Shown: in pieces, positions 26,095 through 35,808 of the stretch
Numbering within the stretch: position 1 is the stretch's first letter
Layout: each line of letters begins with the position of its first letter
Origin: Microbacterium sp. RURRCA19A
Lineage (GTDB): Bacteria > Actinomycetota > Actinomycetes > Actinomycetales > Microbacteriaceae
NCBI RefSeq assembly: GCF_900156455.1
Contig: NZ_FTNQ01000002.1
Span: 310,001-374,000, forward strand
Direction: 5' to 3'
DNA length: 64,000 nt
Translations under genes and position numbers: made by a program
Notes under the pieces: generated by a model
What the model saw: only the letters and a program-made list of their open reading frames with translations
What the model was told of the DNA's origin: nothing
Databases searched by the model: none

Positions 26095-26663
26095 CAGACG
26101 GTGACGTTCCGTCGCGTTCGGCGTTGCCGGCTCGTCAGCAGGAACAGCAGGACGACACCCGCACAGAACCCGACGATGGCGAGGGCGGATCCCACGTACC
26201 GGTGTGAGATCTGGTATCCCACGTCCATTCCCCACGTCTGGCTCGCCCACCCGATCATTCCGAGCCGGAGCTGATTGGTCACGACGATGACCACGAACAT
26301 GACCACGCCCGCCACGACCGCGCGAACGAGCGGTATCCGACGGACCAGCAGGATCACGCCGTAGACGACGAGAGCCGGGGCCAGCAGCACCGCCGCCGAA
26401 CATCCCGGCGTGACGTGGAAGGCGATCGGCGTGCCGTCGACCTGGACGACGAAGTTGTCCCTCGCCGCGAGGACGCCCCCGGGCAAGAGCGGGTTCGTCC
26501 AGAATGCCGTCGCCAGGGCTTCGGCGGCGGTGATCCACTCGATGAAGACGAGGGATGCCGCAGCCGCGAGGATGGCGGCGAGAGCGAGGGCGCGCTGCCC
26601 CCACCCGGGTCGCGTCGCGCTGTCGTGCGTGCGGCTTCGACGCCGAAGCTGATCGGACGACAT
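26094..26663 (-). CDS. Exosortase/archaeosortase-family transpeptidase
   Basis: 189 residues with about five membrane helices. The presumed catalytic residues are present in order: Cys88 in TPGCSAAVLLAP, Arg133 in NQLRLGM, and His154/Arg155 in YQISHRYVG. These match the Cys-Arg-His/Arg triad of exosortases, which recognise a C-terminal motif, helix and basic tail. Upstream are a secreted protein with such a tail and an 18-bp hairpin. Exosortases are common in Gram-negatives and archaea and much rarer in Gram-positives. A ribosome site AGAAAGG precedes ATG. Confidence 0.82.
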   Translation of the reverse strand: MSSDQLRRRSRTHDSATRPGWGQRALALAAILAAAASLVFIEWITAAEALATAFWTNPLLPGGVLAARDNFVVQVDGTPIAFHVTPGCSAAVLLAPALVVYGVILLVRRIPLVRAVVAGVVMFVVIVVTNQLRLGMIGWASQTWGMDVGYQISHRYVGSALAIVGFCAGVVLLFLLTSRQRRTRRNVTV

Positions 26664-26687
26664 GGCGTCCTGCCTTTCTTCTTGCCG

Positions 26688-26729
26688 CCATGGGGTCCGA
26701 TTCGTGCCTGAACGAATCGGACCCCATGG
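26688..26729. promoter_or_regulatory. 18-bp perfect hairpin in front of the exosortase gene
   Basis: Arms CCATGGGGTCCGATTCGT / ACGAATCGGACCCCATGG with the 6-nt loop GCCTGA. The exosortase ribosome site follows directly on the minus strand, and no T-run is present. It may set the ratio of substrate to enzyme by processing or partial termination. Confidence 0.6.
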
Positions 26730-26732
26730 GTT

Positions 26733-26900
26733 CTAGGGGGTCGTGCGGTGGAGACGGTGCGTGCGGATCCGGAGCAGCACCCCGACGAAGAGCACCACCG
26801 CGGCGACCGCGAGGGCTGCCGTCGGTGAGACACCGCCGGTCGCGGCGAGGGTTCCACCGGTGATCAGCACGGGCTGCGCACCGGCGCCCGGGCTATACAC
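26733..26900 (-). CDS. Small ORF with sortase-like LAATG signal and anchor helix
   Basis: 55 residues from GTG 26900 (MYSPGAGAQPVLITGG). Residues ~17-22 read TLAATGG, matching the LAxTG motif of class E sortases; a hydrophobic helix (~28-43) and a basic tail (RIRTHRLHR) follow. There is no signal peptide before the motif. The frame is the same as that of the secreted protein gene upstream, after its TGA stop: it continues open through 11 codons to this GTG. So it may be a separate small protein, a readthrough extension, or the broken end of a longer gene. Confidence 0.5.
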   Translation of the reverse strand: MYSPGAGAQPVLITGGTLAATGGVSPTAALAVAAVVLFVGVLLRIRTHRLHRTTP

Positions 26901-26933
26901 GGCTGTTCCCTGCCGACTCTTTCCGCACGTCCA

Positions 26934-27623
26934 TCAGACGCCCGCGGACTCGACGGAGCGCTTGCGACGGGTAGCCGCGAATCCGAGCGTCCCGAGAGCC
27001 AGCACGCCGGCCGCGGCGACACCGCCGCCCACCATCGGGTCGATCACCGGGCTGTCGGCCTGGGCGGGCGTCGAGAACCCGAAGGTCCCCTCACCCGAGG
27101 TCACGGACAGAGCGGTGGGAGCGTCCGTGCCGGTGCGGGTGACGACCATCCGGCCGTCGAACCGGGTGTTGAACGGAGCGTCCGCGTTCACCTGGATCGG
27201 CACCGTGTAGTACTGGTCAGGGGCGGAGGTGGCGTTGGCCGCCGCTGCGGGGATGGTCAGCCGGACGGTCGTCCAATCGCAGCTGATCTGAGTGGACGAG
27301 ACGAGCGTGCAGTTGGCGGCCTTTCCCGTTGACACCACTGCACCACTCCCGTCGCGCTTGAAGTAGGTGACGTCGGCCGAGGGGAACGTCGATCCCTGCG
27401 GCGCGAAGAAGTCGAGCTTCGCGCCGTCGTTCGTGCCCGCGGCGGTCGATGAGACGACGGTCGGGGTGTACAGCGTGCCGGTCTGCCCGGGGCTCCGAAC
27501 CTGGTTCGGATCCGCCGGGCCCACGGTCGTCGCCGCCGACGCACCCATCGCACTCCCCGACACGGCAGCGGCGACCAGAACCGCGACCGCGCCCGCCTTC
27601 CACGCTTTCGAAATGACGTTCAT
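26934..27623 (-). CDS. Secreted protein with C-terminal sorting signal, probable exosortase substrate
   Basis: 229 residues: signal peptide (~1-31, cleavage near ASA), a beta-rich domain with FFAPQGSTF, Cys105 and Cys115 (ISCDWTTV) and FDG near 156, then a C-terminal tripartite signal: SPVIDPMVGG, helix ~199-215 and a basic TRRKR tail. This pattern is what exosortases or related sorting enzymes process. A strong GAGGAGA ribosome site precedes ATG. It is first in the minus-strand operon with the exosortase, glycosyltransferase and membrane protein. The domain resembles the outer part of the sigma-fusion protein. Confidence 0.75.
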   Translation of the reverse strand: MNVISKAWKAGAVAVLVAAAVSGSAMGASAATTVGPADPNQVRSPGQTGTLYTPTVVSSTAAGTNDGAKLDFFAPQGSTFPSADVTYFKRDGSGAVVSTGKAANCTLVSSTQISCDWTTVRLTIPAAAANATSAPDQYYTVPIQVNADAPFNTRFDGRMVVTRTGTDAPTALSVTSGEGTFGFSTPAQADSPVIDPMVGGGVAAAGVLALGTLGFAATRRKRSVESAGV

Positions 27624-27664
27624 GTGATTTCTCCTCTGTCGGCCGATCTCTCGGTCGTGATCGA

Positions 27665-27684
27665 TCGGCCCCGTACGGGGCCGA
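27665..27684. promoter_or_regulatory. 20-bp palindrome upstream of the surface-protein gene
   Basis: TCGGCCCCGT / ACGGGGCCGA, a perfect palindrome about 42 bp before the start of the secreted protein gene on the minus strand. It may be an operator or a leader structure. Confidence 0.45.
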
Positions 27685-27860
27685 CCGGGGCCGTGAATTA
27701 CTGGGCCCCAGAGAGGGGATGTCGATCGCGCGACTCCATGACGCGATATTCGGGAATTGCCTGAACCTTCAACGGAATTCCCGGAGTCGCGTCATTTCCC
27801 GGCCGAATCGGTATCCCCCGTGCGGGCCCCACGAAGAACAGGTCCTGGAAGGAGAATCAC

Positions 27861-28049
27861 GTGCTGAAGCACAACGCGCGATCGACGACGATCACGATGA
27901 GATCCGCCCTCGACGACCGCGCCACGGAGACCGAACGATCGTGGAACGTTCGGCATGCCCGCGGCTTCGTCATCGGTGTCGTCGTCGCGCTTGTCGGATT
28001 CTGGGTGCCGGTCGCGATCGCGATCAGCATCTGGCTTTCCGCGTCATGA
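27861..28049 (+). CDS. Small single-pass membrane protein
   Basis: 62 residues, GTG start after a strong GGAAGGAG site. A charged cytosolic half precedes one helix (GFVIGVVVALVGFWVPVAIAISIWL). No family known. It is divergent from the exosortase operon, and its stop overlaps the next small gene (ATGA at 28046-28049). Confidence 0.6.
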   Translation: MLKHNARSTTITMRSALDDRATETERSWNVRHARGFVIGVVVALVGFWVPVAIAISIWLSAS

Positions 28050-28228
28050 TGCGAGATGTGCCCGGAACGGGAGCCTCCCTTCCCGCACGCGGCTCCGCGA
28101 TCGTCCGAGTCACCGTCGTCGACGAGAACGGCTTCACGCATCACTACGCCCCGATCGAGACGCGGCGAGACACCATCTCCGCGGCTCTCGCCCTGCTGTT
28201 CGGACTGTCACGGGTCGCCGGAGAGTGA
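28046..28228 (+). CDS. Small conserved-looking protein, unknown
   Basis: 60 residues coupled by 4-bp overlap to the preceding small gene. It is soluble and mixed in character, with VTVVDENGFTHHYAPIETRRDT in the middle. No family recognised. It is part of a short tandem of tiny genes at the edge of the exosortase locus. Confidence 0.5.
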   Translation: MMRDVPGTGASLPARGSAIVRVTVVDENGFTHHYAPIETRRDTISAALALLFGLSRVAGE

Positions 28229-28229
28229 G

Positions 28230-28286
28230 ATGACTCCCGCCGAGCTCGACAGGTATGCGGAGGACACCGACAGAACCCGACCATGA
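28230..28286 (+). CDS. Tiny ORF after the small-gene pair
   Basis: 18 residues (MTPAELDRYAEDTDRTRP), preceded by GGAGAGTGAG that could serve as a ribosome site and 1 bp after the previous stop. It may be a real micropeptide or chance. Confidence 0.25.
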   Translation: MTPAELDRYAEDTDRTRP

Positions 28287-28304
28287 CGCGACTTCCCACA
28301 CGGA

Positions 28305-28344
28305 AATGACGAAGGCCCCGGATGAATCCGGGGCCTTCGTCATT
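28305..28344. terminator. Strong bidirectional terminator before tRNA-Leu
   Basis: 18-bp perfect stem AATGACGAAGGCCCCGGA / TCCGGGGCCTTCGTCATT with a 4-nt loop TGAA. It would end transcription of the small genes (plus) and of the tRNA (minus). Confidence 0.75.
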
Positions 28345-28348
28345 CTGT

Positions 28349-28431
28349 GCGCGAGGGGGGACTTGAACCCCCACGCCCTTGCGGGCACTGGCACCTGAAG
28401 CCAGCGCGTCTACCTATTCCGCCACTCGCGC
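28349..28431 (-). tRNA. tRNA-Leu (CAG)
   Basis: Reads GCGCGAG...CTCGCGC with acceptor pairing, class II long variable arm, TTCAAGT in the T loop, and anticodon CAG in the loop TTCAGGT. It is followed by a strong hairpin. 3' CCA is not encoded. Confidence 0.92.
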
Positions 28432-28584
28432 GAGTCGTGGCATCCAGGGATGCCGCTCACTCAACTTCCCGAGAATATCACGGCCCCGGGCCCCCGACGA
28501 ACCGTGTCCGGAGCCGGCATCCATGACCTGTCCAGCCGTGCTGACTACGATGTGCCTACTGGTCTGCCTGCCTGAAGGAGTCTC

Positions 28585-29322
28585 GTGGGACTACTCGACA
28601 GTTTCGAGAAGGGTCTCGAACGCGCCGTCAACGGTGCGTTCGCGAAGACCTTCCGCAGTGGCATCCAGCCGGTGGAGATCGCCTCCGCACTGCGGAGCGA
28701 GCTCGACAAGAACGCGGTCGTGGTCAGTCGTGAGCGCATCCTCGCGCCGAACGCCTTCACCGTGCGGCTGTCGCCCGCCGACGACGAGAAGATGAGCGCC
28801 CTCGGTTCGACCCTCGTGACCGAGCTCGACACCCTCGTGAAGAAGCACGCGCGCACGCAGGGCTACTCGTTCGCCGGTCCCGTCACGATCTCGATCGAGC
28901 GCGACACGTCGCTGTCGACGGGCACTCTGCGCGTCGATTCGCGCACCAGCGAGGGCCAGGTGTCGTGGCGCGGTGTCGTCGACATCAACGGCACGCGGCA
29001 TCCGCTCGTGAAGGCCCGCACGGTCATCGGTCGGGGCAGCGACGCCGACATCACGATCCCCGACGCCGGTACCAGCCGCAAGCACGTCGAGATCCTGTGG
29101 GACGGCGAGCGCGCCATGGTCCGCGACCTCGGTTCCACCAACGGGACGACCCTCAACGGACGCAAGGTCTCCGAGGCCGCTCTCCCGCCGGACTCGACCA
29201 TCTCGATCGGTCGCACCGATATCGTCTTCCGTGTGGTCGCGCAGGCACAGACCGCACGGCGAGCGGCGCCGTCCGATGCGACGCAGCTGTTCGACGTCCG
29301 CGACCGGGGGCCCCTGTCATGA
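28585..29322 (+). CDS. fhaA: FhaA-type protein (DUF3662 plus FHA domain)
   Basis: 245 residues, GTG start with AAGGAG before it. N-terminal DUF3662 domain (~1-120, MGLLDSFEKGLERAVNGAFAK) and a C-terminal FHA domain (~145-225) with GRGSDADI, SRKHVEI and the DLGSTNGTTLNG core that binds phosphothreonine. It is the first gene of the Ser/Thr kinase and cell-wall operon, where its mycobacterial relative recruits phosphorylated partners such as MviN. It overlaps fhaB by 4 bp. Confidence 0.9.
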   Translation: MGLLDSFEKGLERAVNGAFAKTFRSGIQPVEIASALRSELDKNAVVVSRERILAPNAFTVRLSPADDEKMSALGSTLVTELDTLVKKHARTQGYSFAGPVTISIERDTSLSTGTLRVDSRTSEGQVSWRGVVDINGTRHPLVKARTVIGRGSDADITIPDAGTSRKHVEILWDGERAMVRDLGSTNGTTLNGRKVSEAALPPDSTISIGRTDIVFRVVAQAQTARRAAPSDATQLFDVRDRGPLS

Positions 29323-29861
29323 GTCCACTGACTCTTCTTCTTCTTCAGGGCGGTTTCCTCGTCCTGCTGTGGTTCTTCGTGTTCGGCGTCGTCTATTCGC
29401 TGCGCGCCGACCTGTTCGGCGTGAAGGTCCGCAAGCTCCCCGAGCCCGCGGCATCCGCCGCTGCTCCGGCGGCACCGGCGCCCACGTCGTCACCGAACGC
29501 GGAGACCACGCAGGTCAAGCGTCCCGCCGCGCCGGTCGTCCCCCCGGTCGGCGGCCTCGCGACGACCGCGTCGGTGTCGCGCATCGTCATCACGAGCGGC
29601 CCCAAGGCCGGACTCGAGCTGCCGCTCGGCGCGGAACCCCTCACCATCGGCCGTTCGAGCGAGTCGGGTCTGGTCATCCGCGACGACTACACCTCCAGCC
29701 ACCACGCGCGTCTCGTGCTGTGGGGAGACCAGTGGATGCTGCAGGACCTCGATTCCACCAACGGCACCACGCACGACGGCGCACGGGTGGCATCCCCGGT
29801 CCAGGTGAAGGTGGGCGCTCCGATCAAGGTGGGCGCCACGACCTTCGAGTTGCGGAAGTAA
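29319..29861 (+). CDS. fhaB: FhaB-type FHA-domain membrane protein
   Basis: 180 residues: an N-terminal transmembrane helix (LLLLQGGFLVLLWFFVFGVVYSL), a Pro/Ala-rich linker, and a C-terminal FHA domain with IGRSSESGLVI, SSHHARLVLW and LDSTNGTTHDG. Equivalent to mycobacterial FhaB/FipA, which links PknA/B phosphorylation to division. It is translationally coupled to fhaA and followed by pstP at 9 bp. Confidence 0.9.
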   Translation: MSPLTLLLLQGGFLVLLWFFVFGVVYSLRADLFGVKVRKLPEPAASAAAPAAPAPTSSPNAETTQVKRPAAPVVPPVGGLATTASVSRIVITSGPKAGLELPLGAEPLTIGRSSESGLVIRDDYTSSHHARLVLWGDQWMLQDLDSTNGTTHDGARVASPVQVKVGAPIKVGATTFELRK

Positions 29862-29870
29862 CCCTCCTCC

Positions 29871-31105
<1,235 letters not shown>

Positions 31106-31109
<4 letters not shown>

Positions 31110-32506
31110 CCGACCAGAAGCTGACGCGATCGGGAGAGGTGTCCACCGACACCGCCGTCATGCGCGCGTTGAAGAAGATCCGCACGCCCGCCAAGCAGCG
31201 CAACCGCGAGCTGGGTCTGCTGCTCTTCGCGATCGCGGTCTACGGCGCGGCGATCGTGCTGGTGCAGCTCGGAGTGAACGGGGCGGTCGAGTCCGGCTAC
31301 CTTATGCTCGCCGGCATCCCCGCCCTGCTCGCCCTCGTGCTCCACGTGGTCCTGCGCCTGCGCGCCCGCGACGCCGACCCGTTCGTGCTTCCCATCGCGA
31401 CCGTCCTGACGGGCCTCGGGATCGCGATGATCTACCGCATCGACCTCGCGGTGGGCCTGAAGGGGTGGGATGCCACGGCCATCCGCCAGATCGCCTGGGC
31501 GGCGATCGCGCTGGTGGCGGCCCTGCTCGTGGTGATCTTCGTCCGCAACTACCGCGTGCTGTTCCGCTACACGTACCTCTCGGGCCTCATCGGCATCCTG
31601 CTGCTCCTGCTCCCCTTCGTGCCGGGCCTGGGGACGGATCAGAACGCCGACGTGTGGGTGTCGCTCGGTTTCGTGTCGTTCCAGCCGGGAGAGCTCGCGA
31701 AGATCGCGCTCGCGATCTTCTTCGCCGGCTATCTGGTCCGCACCCGGGAGAGCCTCACGTCGACGGGAACCCGATTCCTCTTCATGACGTGGCCGCGCGC
31801 GCGGGAGCTCGGTCCGCTCCTGATCATCTGGCTCGTCTCGCTCGGGATCATCGTGCTCCAGCGCGACCTCGGCACGGGTCTGCTGATCTTCGGCATGTTC
31901 GTCGCGATGCTCTACGTCGCGACCGGCAAGACGAGCTGGGTGCTGATCGGCGTCGTGCTGGCCGCGACCGGGGCCTTCCTGGCATCCCGTGTCCTTCCGT
32001 ACGTCAACGGCCGTTTCACCAACTGGCTCGACGCCTTCAACCCGGCGGTCGTCGACGCCGACGGCGGCAGCTACCAGCTGACCCAGGGCATCTTCGGGCT
32101 CGCGCACGGCGGACTCTTCGGTACCGGCCTCGGACAGGGGCGTCCGTACATCACTCCGCTGTCGCAGAGCGACTACATCGTCCCGAGCCTCGGCGAGGAG
32201 CTGGGTCTTGTCGGCCTGTTCGCGATCCTCGCCCTGTACATGGTCTTCGCCAGCCGCGGCATCCGCGTCGGTCTGGCCGGTCAGGACGACTTCGGCAAGC
32301 TCCTCGCGACCGGCTTCTCGTTCACGATCGCCCTGCAGGTGTTCATCATGGTCGGCGGTGTGACCCGGGTCATCCCGCTCACCGGCCTCACCACTCCGTT
32401 CCTCGCCGCCGGCGGATCATCGCTGGTGGCGAACTGGATCATCGTCGCGTTCCTCCTGCGCATCTCGGACGCCGTCCGCAGCCGCCCCCGGGTGGTGATC
32501 GGCTGA
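31106..32506 (+). CDS. rodA: SEDS glycosyltransferase, FtsW/RodA family
   Basis: 466 residues with about ten membrane helices. The SEDS signatures QRDLGTGLLIFGMF, GLFGTGLGQGRPYI, PQSDYI-like LSQSDYIVPSLGEELGLVG and the final GGVTRVIPLTGLTTPFLAAGGSS are present. It polymerises lipid II glycan strands with the penicillin-binding protein next to it. Membership is clear; rodA rather than ftsW is inferred from its place in the pstP-pbpA-pknAB operon. A 16-codon frame follows the stop but is not supported as a gene. Confidence 0.9.
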
Positions 32507-32552
32507 TGAGCACCGTCCCGTCCGTCCGCACCCGAGCCCTGGAGGAGGCACC

Positions 32553-34022
32553 GTGACCAAAGAGCTCCGACGCCTCAGCATCGTCATGCTGGCGATGTTC
32601 CTCGCGCTGTTCGTGTCCACGAGCGTCATCCAGGTCGGTCAGGCCGCCAACCTCGCGAACACCCCCGGCAATCGGCGTGCGCTCTACGACTCCTACGAGG
32701 TCCAGCGCGGGTCGATCATCGCCAGCGGAACGGCGATCGCCTCGTCCGTCCCCTCCGAGGACGTCTACAGCTGGCAGCGCCAGTACGTGGATGCCGACAT
32801 GTGGGCGCCCGTCACCGGCTACATGAATCCGGTGCTCGACGCGAAGACCCGGATCGAGTCCGCGGAGAACGCCGTGCTCAGCGGTTCCGACGAGAACGAC
32901 TTCTTCAACCGGATCGAACGCACCGTCACGGGAGAAGTGCAGCGCGGGTCGAACGTGGAGCTCTCACTGGATGCCACGGTGCAGCGCGCCGCGTGGGACG
33001 CCCTCGGCGACCAGCAGGGCGCCGTCGTCGCGATCGAGCCGTCCACGGGGCGGATCCTCGCCATGGTGTCCAAGCCCAGCTTCGACACCAACACCCTCGC
33101 CGTGCACGACGCGGACGCGGTGAACGCCGCGTACGACCAGCTCACCGCCGACCCGTCGCAGCCTCTCGTGAACCGGGCCATCGAGGGCGACCTCAACCCG
33201 CCCGGCTCGACGTTCAAGCTCGTCGTGGCCTCGGCCGCGCTGGCATCCGGTCGGTACACGCCCGACTCGTCGTTCCCGAACGTCGCGTCGTACACGCTGC
33301 CGCAGTCCTCGAGTGTCGTGAGCAACGCCGGCGGCGGCACCTGCGGCGACGGCGACACCGTGACGATCGCGACGGCCCTGCGACTCAGCTGCAACATCCC
33401 GATGGCCGAGCTCGCGGTCGAGCTCGGCGATGACGCGATCCGCGCGGAGGCCGAGAAGTACGGCTTCAACTCCTCGTTCTCGATGGTCCCCGACTCGACC
33501 GCGTTCACCTCGACGCCCTCGACCTACCCCTCGACCCTCGACGCGCCCCAGACGGCGCTCAGCGGTTTCGGTCAGGGCCAGGTGCGCGCCACCCCGCTGC
33601 AGATGGCGATGGTGTCGGCCGGGATCGCGAACGGCGGCGTCGTGATGAACCCGCGCATGATCGACCGGGTGATCGGAACCGATCTGTCGGTGCGCAGCGA
33701 GGGCGCCAACAGCGAGTACGGCCGAGCGCTGGACACCAACCTCGCGGCGCAGATGGTCACGATGATGACGGCGAACGTCCAGGACGGCGCGGCGTCGAAT
33801 GCAAGAATAGACGGGGTCCAGGTGGCGGGTAAGACCGGCACCGCAGAGAACGACACTCGTCCCTACACTCTCTGGTTCACCGGCTTCGCCCCGGCGGACG
33901 ACCCGAAGGTCGCTGTCGCAGTCGTGGTGGAGAACGGTGGCGGCCAGGGTCAGAGCGGGAGCGGCAACGAGATCGCCGCCCCGATAGCGAAGAAGGTCAT
34001 GGAGGCGGTGCTGGGCAAATGA
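32553..34022 (+). CDS. pbpA: Class B penicillin-binding protein (PbpA-like)
   Basis: 489 residues, GTG start after GGAGGAG. One N-terminal signal-anchor helix, a dimerisation domain, and a transpeptidase domain with all three motifs: STFK (serine nucleophile, in NPPGSTFKL), SCN (in LSCNIPMAEL) and KTG (in VAGKTGTAEN). It crosslinks peptidoglycan and works with the SEDS protein just upstream. It overlaps pknA by 4 bp. Confidence 0.93.
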   Translation: MTKELRRLSIVMLAMFLALFVSTSVIQVGQAANLANTPGNRRALYDSYEVQRGSIIASGTAIASSVPSEDVYSWQRQYVDADMWAPVTGYMNPVLDAKTRIESAENAVLSGSDENDFFNRIERTVTGEVQRGSNVELSLDATVQRAAWDALGDQQGAVVAIEPSTGRILAMVSKPSFDTNTLAVHDADAVNAAYDQLTADPSQPLVNRAIEGDLNPPGSTFKLVVASAALASGRYTPDSSFPNVASYTLPQSSSVVSNAGGGTCGDGDTVTIATALRLSCNIPMAELAVELGDDAIRAEAEKYGFNSSFSMVPDSTAFTSTPSTYPSTLDAPQTALSGFGQGQVRATPLQMAMVSAGIANGGVVMNPRMIDRVIGTDLSVRSEGANSEYGRALDTNLAAQMVTMMTANVQDGAASNARIDGVQVAGKTGTAENDTRPYTLWFTGFAPADDPKVAVAVVVENGGGQGQSGSGNEIAAPIAKKVMEAVLGK

Positions 34023-35764
34023 GACCGACACAGGGAGTGACCTTCGGCGGGCGCTACGAGCTCGATTCGCGGATCGCCATCGGCGGCATGGGCGAGGTCT
34101 GGGAAGCGACCGACCACGTCATCGGACGCACGGTCGCGATCAAGATCCTCAAAGACGAGTACATGGGCGACCCCGGGTTCCTCGAGCGCTTCCGCGCCGA
34201 GGCCCGCCACGCCGCACTCGTCAACCACGAGGGCATCGCCAGCGTGTTCGACTACGGCGAGGAAGACGGCAGCGCCTTCCTCGTGATGGAGCTCGTGCCC
34301 GGTGAGGCGCTCTCCACGATCCTCGAGCGCGAGGGGTCGCTGTCGACCGACAAGACCCTCGACATCGTGGCTCAGACGGCCGCCGCTCTGCAGGCCGCGC
34401 ATGCGGCCGGTCTCGTCCACCGCGACATCAAGCCGGGCAACCTGCTCATCACGCCCGACGGTCGTGTGAAGATCACCGACTTCGGCATCGCCCGCATCGC
34501 CGACCAGGTGCCGCTCACGGCGACCGGACAGGTGATGGGAACGGTGCAGTACCTGTCGCCGGAGCAGGCGTCGGGTCACCCGGCATCCCCCGCGACCGAC
34601 ATCTACTCGCTGGGCATCGTCGCGTACGAGTGCCTGGCGGGCAAGCGTCCGTTCACGGGCGAATCGCAGGTCGCCATCGCCATGGCGCAGATCAACGAGC
34701 AGCCCGCGCCGCTGCCCCCGACGGTCGCCGTCCCGGTGCAGAACCTCGTGATGGCGATGATCGCGAAGAAGCCCGACGACCGTCCGGCCTCCGCCGCAGC
34801 CGTCTCCCGCGCGGCCACCGCGCTGCGTCGCGGCGACCTCGCCGCGGCTGCCGGCGCCGTTCCCGCGATCGCCGCGGGTGTCGCCGTCGCCGATGAGGCG
34901 ACTCAGCTGCTGACCGCGGGGCAGACCTCCGCCGCGACGCGTCTGCTGCCCGCGGCCGGCGCGACGTCGCTCCTGACCGAGCAGCACACCGAGGAAGACG
35001 CGCGCGCGCAGAAGAAGAAGCGCAGCCCGTGGACCTGGCCGCTGGTCGCGCTCATCGCGCTGCTGCTGCTGGTCCTGGGCGGCACGCTGTTCGCGGTCCT
35101 CAGCAACCAGAACTCCGCCGATCCCGCGCCGTCGGGCTCCGCGTCCGGCTCGTCGACTCCTTCCCGGAGCGCGTCGACGCCCTCGTCGACTCCGACGCCG
35201 TCCTCCCAGTTGATCGACGTGAACGCGCTCGGCCTGCCGGGCAAGACGTGCGACGAGGCCAGCAAGATCCTCGGTGACGCCGACCTCGGCGCCAACTGCG
35301 AGCCCGGCAACGCCGCGACCAACCCCGACCAGGTCGGCACGGTCGACACGGTGACGCCGACCGGTCGCGTCCCCGCGGGCACCGTCATCACGCTGCGCGT
35401 CTTCGGTGAGCAGACCCAGCTCCCCACCCCCGCGACCCCGACCATCCAGCCCAGCCAGGCCACGGCCGGCGGCACCGTCGAGGTCACCTGGCAGGCGTAC
35501 ACGTGCCCGTCCGGCACGGGGAACGTCGCGTCGTACAACTTCACCGCGACCCAGGGCACCTTCCAGAACGGTCAGTCGACCTCGTCGTTCGCTCCGGACG
35601 CCCGCAGCGCCCAGCTTCAGGTGAGCAACTCGCCCGGCCAGACGCTGAAGGTGACGTACACGGTGAGCTGCTCGGGCACGGACCGGACGGTCGAGTCCGG
35701 CGAGGCGACGGCGGCGATCACGGGCGGCAACACGCCCTCGCCCAACCCCAGCGCCTCCCGCTGA
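34019..35764 (+). CDS. pknA: Ser/Thr protein kinase PknA-like, with extracellular PASTA-like domain
   Basis: 581 residues. Kinase domain ~10-275: GGMGEVW loop, VAIKILK lysine, HRDIKPGN, DFGIAR, and SPEQ. Then a linker, one transmembrane helix (WPLVALIALLLLVLGGTLFAVL), a Ser/Pro/Thr stretch, a PASTA-like domain (VNALGLPGKTCDEASKIL onwards) and a further beta domain ending with Ser/Pro residues. Mycobacterial PknA has no PASTA domain, so the outside part is longer than usual. It phosphorylates cell-wall and division proteins. Confidence 0.9.
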   Translation: MRPTQGVTFGGRYELDSRIAIGGMGEVWEATDHVIGRTVAIKILKDEYMGDPGFLERFRAEARHAALVNHEGIASVFDYGEEDGSAFLVMELVPGEALSTILEREGSLSTDKTLDIVAQTAAALQAAHAAGLVHRDIKPGNLLITPDGRVKITDFGIARIADQVPLTATGQVMGTVQYLSPEQASGHPASPATDIYSLGIVAYECLAGKRPFTGESQVAIAMAQINEQPAPLPPTVAVPVQNLVMAMIAKKPDDRPASAAAVSRAATALRRGDLAAAAGAVPAIAAGVAVADEATQLLTAGQTSAATRLLPAAGATSLLTEQHTEEDARAQKKKRSPWTWPLVALIALLLLVLGGTLFAVLSNQNSADPAPSGSASGSSTPSRSASTPSSTPTPSSQLIDVNALGLPGKTCDEASKILGDADLGANCEPGNAATNPDQVGTVDTVTPTGRVPAGTVITLRVFGEQTQLPTPATPTIQPSQATAGGTVEVTWQAYTCPSGTGNVASYNFTATQGTFQNGQSTSSFAPDARSAQLQVSNSPGQTLKVTYTVSCSGTDRTVESGEATAAITGGNTPSPNPSASR

Positions 35765-35808
35765 CCCACCGAAGAACACGATCCCCCCACCACGCCAGGA
35801 GTTTCCCC

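Noticed and set aside
32506..32556. A 16-codon ORF between rodA and pbpA
   Set aside because: Has no ribosome site apart from the one serving pbpA, and no conservation evidence.
33950..35779. A 609-codon frame opposite the PknA-like kinase
   Set aside because: Shadow of the kinase gene. The translated sequence is Arg/Gly/Ala-rich and has no domain.
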